From Ciona intestinalis (taxonomy: Eukaryota; Chordata; Ascidiacea; Phlebobranchia; Cionidae): a stretch of 64,000 bases of DNA. Location: assembly GCF_000224145.3 (NCBI RefSeq), contig NW_004190465.2, positions 30,741 through 94,740 on the forward strand. The letters run 5' to 3'. Position 1 is the stretch's first letter, and each line of letters starts with the position of its first letter. This document shows positions 37,221 through 50,600 of the stretch, piece after piece. The notes under the pieces were generated by a model that was given only the letters and a program-made list of their open reading frames with translations, was not told the DNA's origin and searched no databases. The translations under genes and the position numbers were made by a program.

Positions 37221-38670
37221 GATGATAAGATATTAATAATATTATATTTAAACTGCGCGTTTAAGGCTGAAAACAAATATAACTGGCCGTCTTCCTAAGC
37301 AAAATACTGGAAACCATATCCCCATACCACGAGTTACGATAATGGATATCTTCACAATAACGATTGTGATGCAACAGATGTATTTCCGGATAAACAAAAA
37401 CACAATTTTAAAGCTGCAGGAAACGTAGGCGTTCGCATTGACATTGTCTGGAATGTTACGCGGTGCTTCGCGACCGGTCGCCGTTGTTCGAATGAAGCAT
37501 ATAACGTGCTATTGTCGCGAGCGCTAATGACGTCACTTTTACTGGTCAGTTCGTTGCCAACCCCCTTTATTTTTTCTAGTTGCGCCGCTGGCATCTACGA
37601 TTTACGAAACTGCCAGATAAATTTAAATACGAATCAATATCGGCCGTATTTTTGTTTTTTTACATGCCTGACGCACATTCGCAACACGCAATCAAGTAAA
37701 TTAAACATTGCTATTCTAAATACTCCATATCCCATGCATATTATGCGATTGTCTGGTCTCGCACACTTAATAGTGCTAGTTGTTTCACGATTCATTTGTT
37801 TCTGATTGGTCAATCAGAGAGGTGTAAAATGGGCGTGATTTGCTGCATATTTACAAACAATACGATGGTATGTTGTAATAATCATTATTGCGCAAATAGA
37901 AGTCAAGTTTTTACACATTTCTTTACGAATTAATTTGTCGATTGTCATCGTCGAAACATTATACGGATGTGCAGTATTGTGCATTAAACAAGAGTAGCAA
38001 ATTTCTAAATTGGCAGGAGTGCGTCGCACTCCCGCACGCCCGTACTCTACGCCAGTGTATATCATTTTTTTATCTTTGGCTGAAAACTTATACTCGCAAG
38101 AACGAAGTTAGCCAACATAACGTCATAAGTGTGTGATCCGCTGTAGAAGGTTGGTTGTTACTCGATTATGCGAGTAAAGAAAAGTATGGTGGAAGTACAG
38201 CTTCACTTTTAAGAGCCTAATCTTTTTCGGGTATTATTTTTACAGTTTTTAGTTGGTAATAGCACCATAAAGTATCAAAACTTCTTTTCTAAACTAGATT
38301 TAACAATATTGCGCTAAAATAAGCTAACTCAATGTTGATACGCACATAAACCAATGACCATGCAAAATAACGCGGTTAGCGAGTTATCATATGACTAGTT
38401 AGTGCGGATCGCTATTCGCATTCTTTACCCTGCAAAAAAGGTATTGGAGGTTTAAAAAATGTGCTATTCCACTATGTGTTGTAGTTTACTACACCCTATT
38501 TACAGAGTGTATAACTACCTAACTTATATTATTGATATTGAAATTTCAAAAATAATTGACACATTTTGTAAAAATTAATCTATTAATAGTTAAATATCAT
38601 TGTTTGATATGGGAGTAATAGCTTGTATATTGTGTTTGTACGTTGCGTAACTTGTATTTCTATATTTCAG
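37221..38670. other. Flank of the hAT transposase and upstream part of the SLMAP locus
   Basis: No exon identified. 37.8-38.06 kb ends in CTCTACGCCAGTG and shares its last 250 bases loosely with the right end of the element at 44592-46044, so it is probably the end of the element that carries the transposase. I looked here for the first SLMAP FHA exon and did not find it. Confidence 0.5.
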
Positions 38671-41600
38671 TTCTACTTGCAAGATACACGTAGCAGTAAT
38701 GGAACATTTGTAAATAATCAGCGACTTAGTAAAGCAACTGAAGAAAGTGCTGCAGTCGAAGTTAATTCGTGTGATATTGTGCAGTTCGGGGTTGATGTTG
38801 TGGATAATACAAGAAAATGTTTGTTTTATTTAATATTTATATCAATTGGATAATCAATAATTTATTAAAATATTTGTTACATGTTTCCTTACACATACGT
38901 CAACAGTAGGGATGCACATTACAGAATTTCGAATCCATGAGATTCGAATCCTTTTGTATTCGAATCTATTTACGGGATTCGGTATTCTGTTTAATGACGT
39001 CATTACACGTCATCTCATATACTATATTAACAATTTTTGAAACTTATTAATTTTGAAAAAAAATATTTTTGTGTTTGTGGGACTTTCAAGAGTAAACGTT
39101 TCGTAACGTCTTTTCATAGCCTGCTATACGTTTCATGACGCAAAAACTACCCAATAGTACAATTTTTGATCATTTTACAACTCAAGATCCAACAAGGCTG
39201 TTATGAAAGGGTCAATAAACTGACTTTTGTGGGTAAAATTTTTTTTCTCCTATAAAGGTAAAAAGATTCGAAATTCTAGATTCGGAATTCTAGATTCGAA
39301 TTAAAGTATTCTAGGATATCCTAGAATACCTAATTATTCTGTAATGTGCATCCCTAGTCAACAGTTTTGTAATGTAAAGATCTTACCGTACGAATTTTAA
39401 AACCTATATATATATAGATCTTAATTATTAAACATATTATTTAGTGACACACGGGTGCATAGTATCACAGATCAGGTTGTATCTTCCTAATGGAGAGGAA
39501 TCAAAACAAAGGTGAACAAAAGACATGGAGTTTGAGTGTTTCCTATTTCTGACATTTCAAGGCTAATCAGCCATAAAGTGACAATTAAAGTTTAATTTAG
39601 ATAGTTACCATGTGCCACATAAGCCTTTTAAATGTAATCACCAAAACCCACAAGTGATGTAATGTTGGGTAAAATTATTTAGCTTTTAACCATAAGTTCA
39701 GTTATACTGTAAAACTTCTTACAGTTGTTTTTACTTAAAAAAAGAAGGAAATATTTATCCTTTTAGCCATACCCATTCTATAGCCTCATAGGCGAAAAAA
39801 TTTTACAGTAATGTTCGACAGTATTGGCTTGGTCCACAACTGTTGTGTGAATCGATTCTTGTGTCTTGTGTGTTTTAATCTTTTTTTAAATGTTGTCAAT
39901 TAATAAAGGTATGATAGTACTAATTCGTGGTAAAACCTCCAAAACGGTCATATATTTGATTTTGGAAATATTGGGCAATATGTGCTTAAGGGTCCCATCT
40001 TTCCTCATTTTACTATAAATTAAATAAGATCATGACAACAATGTATTTACATATATATCATTTATTTTTCAGTTCCACCTCAAGAAACACAAGTTTAATT
40101 GAAAAGGTATGACCAAGTCACTGCCATAATACTTTTTCTAAGAACTAATCATCTGACACAAAAGAAAGTTGGACAAAAAAAGCCTTTAATAAAATAAAAA
40201 ACAAATAATGATGCAATAAAAATATGTTAATTGAGGCATACTTGTTTTTTAGGTTCCATTCCATAATATTCAACAACCTACTGTCCAATCACAAGATTTA
40301 TACCAATTGCATCAGTATCTTCAAGTATGTATATATTAATATGGTGCATATATGTATGGTGGCATGGCCCCAATACTCAGTTAGTTAGCGTGCATGCCTG
40401 TTACTCAGACTTTATGGGTTCAAGGCTGGTTAATGCTGCCATTGTGGTCATGAATGGGTTGTCCTAATTATCAGCCAAACATAAAAAATTCAAAAAACAA
40501 TCACTTACAAAGTTACAGTCGTGGTAACTGGTAAGCTGGCGCGAGGTGTATGAAACAGAACACCATGTTATAACCACTGTCCTTTTATGGCTCTGTGAGG
40601 ATAAAGCAAGTTATATTCATTCTTTCATTAACAATGCCCCAATAATTTTTTTGTGCGGAAATGCAAAATTAAGCCCAAGCATGCTTGTGATTAGTCCAGC
40701 CAACATCAGGTTTTTTAATTGCAACATTAAATAGTCAGTGCTTATCAGGTACACGTGATGTGCAATTATAATAATGTATTAGATTAAAAGTTTAAAAAAC
40801 AAAGCAAGTGAAATAAGGTAAACATAACAACAGTACAACACATGCAATTTACTCTATTTTTAATAAAGTTTTAATTGTCGTGAATTTACTGTTCATAAAA
40901 ATACAAAAATATTTTGTCAGTGTCATGTTAACTTTAATGTTTTTATTTGTATTTAAGAATAAAATAAAACAAGTTGAACTTTTCTCAGAATAATGATAAA
41001 GATAAAAAATGTAAACAGTTTTAATTTATTAGGTTTATGTATTTAATAATATTATTGGGTTGGGTACATGGTGTTGATCCATAAGTATGCAATACTCAAC
41101 ATAATGATTTATACTCAGTTTGACACATTCTAAGTTTTGTTACTTGTTATTAATAAGTTGTTAATACAATAAGCTTTGTCTGTGTTTAATTAAATGCCAA
41201 CCTATTTGGGTTTTTAAAATTAGCACATTCCTAGGTTTTGATACAACAATACTGTTAACGGTGTGTTTGATTGTAATTACATATAATGCGTTCCTACTTT
41301 ATGGTTTTATAAATTTCTGGGTTCTAGGTTTTTCTACAGATTTAATATAAAATTTCTTGGAACTTCTCTACAAATATGCTGAGTTTTAATTAACCTTTAT
41401 AATACGTATGTGAAGCAAATATGTTACCATATATATTTGCGCTTTCTGTACGCCTAAGTTATTTGCCAAATAAATAAATAGAGATAGAATAAGTTTTAAT
41501 CTTGAAACGTGCATATATATTTAATGTAAATGGTTAAAACGAATGGTATGCGTGATAAACCAAGCATAAAGTTCCACACATTTGACCTTGTTCACTTGGT

Positions 41601-44600
41601 GTGAAGATATTTGTAGCAATGCACAGTAACAGTAAGCAAACATTGCTTTATTAGAAGTTAAAAGATAAGGCAGTGAAAACAATAACAATATCATTATTAC
41701 TTCCTCATATTCTTATAAGGTTGTTGTGTACATTATGCAGTGTGGTATTGGTAGGAATGGCTTGTATATTATTGTGAAATTCTATACATATCATATTGTC
41801 ACAGGTTAACTTAATAATTGCCTCAGGCTGCACATGTAATCCTGACTGTCATCACCTGGATTTCTCGAATAGCAATGAAGCAAATGTTAGTTGTGTTCAG
41901 TTAGTTAGGGAAACTGTTGCTGCCAGGCATAATGTTAAGATTATTAAGATATTTTGCTTAATTTATTTTGGGAACAGAAGCTATATTAAACTTGCTTTTA
42001 TCAGGGTAAAAATTTAAGATTGTTTAATGTGATTTTGTTATTTAATATGAACTTGTCAGATGAACTGTGTTAGAGTGATGTTTAGTTGTCTGTTATAATT
42101 AAACCTATAAATTAAATAATTTAATTGAAGATTGATTGTTTATATTTGTGTTACTGATGGATTCAGTTATACGTAAATATTTTTTGATAAGTTAGTGTAA
42201 AAGTCATGAATAAGGTTGTTGGAAAAAAAAATATTGTTGCATAACAGTTGTTTGTATTTTATTTAGTTTGTAACAACTTAGGAGTTAGTATTACCATGTC
42301 ATGTAATATTTCACAATTCTTTGAGCAATATGGGTGTATGCTTGAATCTTCTGATTCCTTTCTTAGAGGTCTTTTTATTATTTCCAATCTGCAATTCAGT
42401 TTGTTAGTAAAGGTGACAATATATATTTAAACTTTCAAGTACCATTTTTGTACGCAGACTGTCTGATACAAACAGCACAATAAATAGCATGAGTGTTATA
42501 AGTAAATTATAATATGTTTTGGTGTTTTGCAGAAAGTGCTGCACCAAGTATGTACACTTGACTTCTAATATACAAGATGTATTTTTTTATAGCAGTGCCT
42601 AGGTAAAGATGTGAAAAAAGTGACAACACAGTGTATAGTTTTCATCTAACCTATTAAGTGACCACAGCAATACACTGTATACCGACACTTAATTTGTATT
42701 ATTGTATATAGGAAGCATTGCATCGAGAGCAAATGCTTGAGCAGAAACTTGCTTTACTTCAACGCTTGGTGATCAACTCGCACGATGCATCAGAGAAAGG
42801 TTGGCAAGCGCTTATTAACGAAGATCGACTTTTATCACGACTTGAGTTTCTTGAAAACCAACTACAAACTTTAAACAAGGTATGTAACGTTTCTTGATTA
42901 TCTGTAGCGTGGCCATATAGGTATTTTTTGTCAACAGTTGTTCTGGGTATTATTTGTGATTTTTTTCCACACATTTTAATTCTTCTATCCTATGTCTTAA
43001 ATAGCAAAAATCAAATCATAATATATATATAAAACATAATTACAAATATAATTATTTATATAGTATTATTTTATGTTTATGAATTTTAGAATAGTATGAT
43101 TTGGAACTGTTTAAGAAAGAAATCAAAGTTACTTAAATACTTCCAAACATAGTTGACCATTTAATAACAAAGTGGTTAACATGCTTTGGCGCTGTTATCA
43201 TTGTGGATGAGTGGGTCTTTGGGCAAGTCACTTAACATAAATTGCTCCAACCCAGTGATCACTTATGGTGTTTTCATATGTAGACATGAGGTGTATAAAA
43301 CAGAACATCTATGTTATAACAACTGCCCTGCCCCCTTCCTGCTAGGATAAGTAAGTTACATTTATTTAAATATTCATTTATTCATTTACACTTTAGACAC
43401 AAAGTGAAGACGAACTTCAAACAAAACTTCAACAACTACAAGAAGAGAAATACAACTATGAGAATACTTCAAAGGTTTTTAGATACTTATGCACAGATAC
43501 TTATGCACACATTTTATCTAGCAAAAAAAAAAACCATAAAAGATTTGTCGTAAACATATTATTACTTTCTTTATTTTGTAGGAGACACTTCGTAAAGCTC
43601 TGCAGGAAAAGCTTGAAGCTGTTCGGAAACTTTCTAATCTTGAAGTAATTGAATCGTGAATCCACATGTGTGTAGTGTTGTTAATGTTTGTTTATACCAT
43701 AGAGGTCACTCAGTAATACAGAAGATGAATGTACGCACATACGTCTCATGCATGAACAGACACAGAATGAACTAGCAGAATTAGCAGCTGCTCATCAAAC
43801 TAAAATTAAAGACGTTCAAGACTTAACTGAACAACTAAAAGTAAGCCTTTCTAAGTTCAATTTGCATGTTATTTGTTGCCCAAACTGGTACCGAATCCCT
43901 GCGTTATTGTTCATAGGTAGGTAGTTGTTTGCTTTAGTAAGGTTACCCACCAATGGTAGCCTCGTAGTCGTGACTGTTTTTTTGCTCACAAAAAGCTGTT
44001 TAAAAATGTTTTGGAAAATTGGCTGCCAAATTATTATCGTTTTACCTAATATTTGATTTGAAGTTTTCGTGTAAAGTGTAATTCTATGTTGGTAGTGGTA
44101 ATACATTTTCACACGTTTGATCAATGCCTGTCTATATTTTTTGTAACAGTATTTTCCACCATTTTTTATATGTATACATACAATTTATAAGTTAAATATA
44201 TAAAAACCACTTTGTGAACTACTCAAATCTAAATCAAATGCATGGTTTTAGTCTTAATACAATAGACATTGATTGCGCATTTCCTATGAATTACTTCTTC
44301 CTCATCTTTCACTTCCTTGTTGTTTAAACCTTATTTCATCATCAGGATTCAAAATCTAAGCTTGAAACCGAACAGAATGAATTACAGCAGGAATTAACTG
44401 ATGTACAAAAAGAAAAATCTGTTTTATGTGAAAAGTTGATAACCTTGGAAGCAGATAACGAGGAACTTCAAAAATCAGGTATGTTTATTATTTTTTGATG
44501 ATTTCATTAAAGTGTGGATGTAAAATGAGTGGTGAAAAAAAGAAACTTCTTCCAAACTTTCATAAACCAGTAGTATTACTTACATTGTAATCACTGGCGT

Positions 44601-47600
44601 AAAACACGGGTATGCAAGGTAAGCCTGCATATCCTGACATTTTTGAGGGTATGCCTGCATACCCTGCTAAACTGATATAAAATAACGTGAATTATACTTT
44701 TCGGGAAGTTTATTCCAACATATTTTAATAAACTATGCACGATTTTCGGATAGGAACGGTTTCGCAGCCTACGCATTTTTCATTGCTTTTGTTACGTATA
44801 CACACGGTTACGTAGCGATTATTTCATTTACAATAAACAATTGCACATGCAACGCAACAAAAGTAAATAAAAATATCATCCAATCATAAACAAGAGAATC
44901 GTATCTTCAAATAATGTAGCCTGTCACAGTTATTTCGTTCAAGTGAAAAGGCCCTTTAGAAATAAAAACTAAAGGTTTGTCAAAATGGAAGTTGCAACCC
45001 AAGCGAGTGGCCAGTGTTTCTGCGTATGATTTCGTAATTAAAGGCAGAAATTGTAAAATTACTTTTATTTTAATATTGCAAATATTTTGTAACAATTATA
45101 AATAAATTTTATTTACAATAATTCTACATTCTGCAACACTGCAATTCCTGAAACTCGTAGTCTTTTGCGGCTTCTTTGATCGTGAACCACGTGTTCGTTT
45201 GATCGGAAACCACGTGTTCTGTGCGATTTTGATTAGCGGCTCCTTCCAACTAAACCGAACCTGTGCGCGTGCACCTTTTCTCCTTAATGACGTCATTAGC
45301 GCTCGGGCCCAGGCTATTAGCAACTGTTCACAGAAGCTTATTAAAGAAACTATAACGATTTGCACGTTTTACATGCCTGGCTACAGGTGCAATATCATGA
45401 AACGAAATGTGAATTAAATATTTCAATTCAACCGTATTTATGACGAGACCAGTCGTCAATACAACATTTCACTCTGCCAACTTTGTAATTGAATAATATG
45501 TATATCATTTGTGAAATCGAGTTTAACCTTTGATTGCATGTGGTCAATAGAGATGCGTCGCCTTTTCTCGACACTCGGTCGGCGTTGATTGACAGGTTTT
45601 TAACTTATTTCTTCGCTTGTAGAAAACGCTGAAATAAAACGTTACCAATAGAAACGATGCTAGATTTGCACCGGTTATACAATATCGGTTGTTTCACCAC
45701 AGTAAATTAGGTTAAATAACACATCGAATATGCTAAACGGTCCTTTTCTCAGCTCACCTACGCAGCACCATGCATCAAGATGTTACAGTAGAAAGTGAGG
45801 GGGGTTAAAGCAACATTTTTTTGCGCCTTCGCCGCGAATTACAACCCCTCCTTTCCACACGTCTATTTGCGCCGTTGGTTGTAGTAATCATGATTCAATA
45901 ATATATGTCAAATTTTAACACATTTTTTTCAAATTAATTTTATGATTGTCCTCGTAGTAACGTTATACGTGCACGCAGTGGTCGTGCATTAAAGAGTAAC
46001 GAAATTGGCAGGAGTGCGGCGCAAGCCTGTACTCTACGCCAGTGCTGGCCTGCATATGTTTGTATTTTTAGAAATTTGTTGATATTAAAATAATTTTAAA
46101 TTTAAAAAAATGCATCCGATATAGATGGATGCAGTCACCAGCCTTAACATTGCAACTAGTTGTAGCAAAACTAAACCCGATTACGCACAAAAGAGTACAC
46201 GAATAGACGTAACGACGTAAATAACACGCAGGCGAAGTTTCGCACACGCTAAGTAACCGCTGCAATGCCGACACAATGTAGTTCATTGTTAAACGAGCAT
46301 ATTAACGTTTGCCGCCCCGACATATTGAAAGTTTTATGCCTATGATTGTAATGTAATCATCATTTCAACTGTTGCATTTCTGTTATCTGTTTTTTTTGTT
46401 GTATGGACAGGTTTGTCAAAATAGTTTCTATATATATTTAGAATACACAAGTTGCTGGTAGTGCTAGTGTAATAATACTACTATCGGATAGTAGTTATTA
46501 CTTTAACTTTAAGATTAATGTAATTGTAAACCCTTATATATTACAATGTACCCTCAACCTTAAACATAAACACAAACTAGATTTATATTTGCAACGCATA
46601 GCATTTGTTTTGCAGCAACCTATATTCAATAACCTGGTCGACTGTTATATGGTTAACCTGTGTTTGTTTTTTTTAGTAATTTATGTGATTGCAGGTGAAC
46701 AAAGTGAAGTAGAAACGCTTGAAAAGTTGTTGATCAATAATGAAGAAATAACAAGTAAGTTAACATTTAGTTCTTGTTGTTTTATGTTAGTCGTTTTAAT
46801 TGAACATCAGAAATTAATACTAACATCAGATGTTTCAACTCATGATCATTTAATTTGTGAATAAGAGTAAATGCTGTTGCTGGTGTTACATTCTTTTGAA
46901 GCTGAAAATTCGAATCTGATATTTAAAGCATTATAACAACTATACCAACAAACCTAATTATCAACTACTTTTGGTGGCCTTGAATTTGCAATATACCATT
47001 GAGTTGGCAAGTTTGTAGAAGTTAAGCATGTATTGTGTGGGATCACCGTCACGTGTTAATGATATCCTGCTGCGTAGGTCTATGGAGATGAGATCATTGT
47101 ATAGCTTACTTTTCAATATAACAGTAAACATGGTAATGTTAACCTAATGTTGCATGAGAAATGAAATTTGGTGAATAAATTGTAGGATTATTATTCAAAG
47201 CAGGATTATAAACGGTAGGATAACATTAATTATACATAATCACTTTTAAGCTGCTCATTATAAAACTTTATTGTCGTAAGCTGATTTTGTTTGCTATAAA
47301 TACCTATTGCTGTTTAGCCTGTTTACTGTTTGGTTGGTGCAGGTCTGCAGGGTTACTTAAACTGTGTTATGTACGGGCTCATGTCAGTCATGTATTTTGC
47401 TTTTTAATAATTAAGAATGGTTTATACAGTTTGAAGCATGTGTTGTTTAAAAATTAAATTGTATATTTTTAACTTTCATGGACAATCTTGGCTAATACAA
47501 ATAGACTTTTGCATACATTTCAAACCCAACAATCAGTGATTTATTATACTGTAAATGAGTTTATTTATTTTGTTTCAGATTTAATAAACTCCGGAAAATT

Positions 47601-50600
47601 AAATCATAATTTTAAGAAGAAATTGGAAAATCTGCTGCAACTACAAGGTAGTGTGTTCTTAGATTACGTTGTTATTTAAAATTTAAAAGATTGATTAAAC
47701 TCATAGAGCTGTTATAACTGCCATGCGGGAAGCTTTTAAGCCGTAATAAATCGTTTAGATTTCACCCAAGCAATGTACAACATATATTTATAGGAAGTTT
47801 CATTTGCTTTTTAAACCTGTATGGGGATTTAAAATATCAACATATGTCAGAAATTATTTTAAGAGTATAACTAATTAGGTTTGTGCTGATTTAACTCATT
47901 TTTTTAATGTTTTAGTATTATGGTTTTTCATATTTTTGCAGAAGAGATGGATCTAAAAAACCAAGCTGTTGAAAATGCTGAACGAGAAATACTTGATTTG
48001 AAAAGTAAGTTATTCGTATGCTGCTTACACAACTATCCAGTCTAAGTGGAAAATTTAAAATTATTACTGGATAAGCTGTTGGTAATATGAAGATTAACCA
48101 TATAATGATTACACCAAAAATTATAGTCTGGTTTACATTTAAAATGTGCAAGAATAGATGTAAAAGTTTAATTGTATTGTCCTATTTTCCTGTTATAAAG
48201 CAGCTTATGTGGACAAATGAATATTACAATTCCACTTAATCGAGAAAATACTTTACTACAGTTGTATTTATTTATGGTGGAACTGCTTGTTCATGTATTT
48301 AATTTTTTTCGTCAGATGAATTGGAACTTGCTCGCACAGAAGCCGTGGAAAACCTAAATGAAGTTCAATTATTGCGACACAAATTAAAGGAAAGAGATGA
48401 TGAAATGAAAGTGTTGTTGGATCAAACGACCTCAAACCTTCAGCATCAACTTGATGATGCTAAGCTTGAAATTGAAGATCGGATGAAAACAGCAAATCAA
48501 TTGAACGGTAAATAATTTGTTTTATCATTGCTTTTATTTCAAGTATTTTCCTTACTCCATTATCCACATCTTGTTAGAGCATGACTTTAAGTATTTGTTT
48601 ATTCAGTAAAACTGCTTCATGACACAAATATACAGTAACAACTTCAATTTTTATACATCTGGTATGTAGATTGGCTGTCATAGTTTTTATTATTTTACCT
48701 GTTGTATGGTTGATAGTGATTATCAGTGCTATATTCTGTGAAAATCGGATGAAATAAAGCAAACATTGGGAATGCTTTAAAAACTATTAGTATAAAGTAT
48801 GATGTTTGATTGTATGAGATTTTCCAATTACTTTTGTCAGTATTGTTGTAACGACATATAAAATCATCATAATTTTAGTTTTGATTTATTATTTCCCACC
48901 AGAACAACTTGTTTTGTTGCAAGAAGAAATGGCAATGCTACAAAATGACCACAAGATGGAGATAGAAAGCAGGGAGAAATGTGAAGAACAATTAGTTGTT
49001 TTTAAGCAAGAGAAAGAACGACAATCTATTTCACTTACTGAAACTAATAGGTCAAATATTTTTATAAATTTACCTTTATATTGAACCATATTCATAGGCT
49101 CAATATGTAACCTGATATTTTATCATACCTGGAAGTTGGAGTACCAAGTGGACCAGATTGTAATCTATTGTTTTTGGGAAGACTTGTAATTGTTGTAACA
49201 TGGGCTTATCATGAACTTCGAAGCTTTAAAGTCCCAATAATGTCACATGATCATAAACTTCAAAGCTTCCTAACAAAAGTCCCAACAAAAAACCTTGTGG
49301 CCATAACTCATATTCAATATTAAGTTAAGTTTGTGACTGTAAAATGTTAACTTTAAATCGTTTGGACTTTCAATTCAAGGTTTATGGACTGTTACAAAAT
49401 TAGTAATTTTATATTTAAACTTAATTTTTGAAGTAGTTTTATAAAACAGGGAGTTACAAGACGCTCTTCTTGCTCGTGAGAACTTGTTGGAAAGAGAGGA
49501 AAGTCTCCGGATGCAAGTTGAAGAATCAGAGAAGATGTTACGGCTTTGTCAATCTTCCTCGGAAAGTGATGAGGTTGATTCAGAAGGTTAGTGTTCAATA
49601 TATTCGTTCCTATGTTAAACATATTCACAGATATTTGTTTGATATCAGATGGGGCAAAAAATCAACACTCTTTCTTACCCAAATACCCCGTTGTTTTTAT
49701 TACCCCACTTGACTATACTATAGATTTTGAAAAATATATTTTTTCCCCACCCAATATATTTGTAGATTGTATAAGTTAAGCAAAATACTGTTGAAATATC
49801 AGCTTATCTATCAATCTATGTTTAGATGAGAGAAACCTTAGTTCAACAGCATTTGTTATATGTCGAGCCAAACTGCATAATCTGCGAGGTATTGTTCACA
49901 TAATTTATACTTTCATGTTTTTTTTTATGATACTGTGTCATCCATGTTATACAACGTCTGGTTTTACCATAAAGTTTGATAGAAACGACAGTTTAAAAAA
50001 TGTTGGTTGGATGCTGTTTTCCAACATTGTTCGTTTGGTAAATTCAATTTTCATAAACTTTGATATTTGAAGTTGGTTAAGATATAATATAATGACTATC
50101 ATGTGATATCTGTTACTACAAACAATAAACACGCTTTTTAACATAATGCAAATGTAGGTAAATATCAAGGCAACCAAGTGAAAACAACTGTTTATCACCT
50201 CAGCTGTTACTTATAAGTAATGTCACACTTGGATGTGACGTGATGAGTATAAACATGTGTGTTACTCCGTGGGGAAACTTTATAAATGTCTTATTAAGAC
50301 TTTGAAATCAAACTTTTCTGTTTATCAGGCAGACTAAAGGAATCAGACAGGTTGTTGGAAAATGCAAACACAGAAAATTCACGATTAAAAGGTAATATTT
50401 GTTATTGGTTACCGTAGGTTATTTTTAACTTTAATCTGACTTTTTCTTACTTAGTTTAATTTGAATTGAATTTTATCTAAAAGTTTCCTATGGTTTCTGA
50501 GTATATAGTTTTGTTTATAGTTTTGAGAGGTAATTGTAATGCAGGTAATTCACAAAACTAAAGCTATCAATTTTAAAATATTCCACACCAGCCATCTTTT

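Noticed and set aside
45096-45417. Open frames on both strands in the 44.6-46.0 kb element
   Set aside because: They mirror each other in repeat DNA and show no protein motif.
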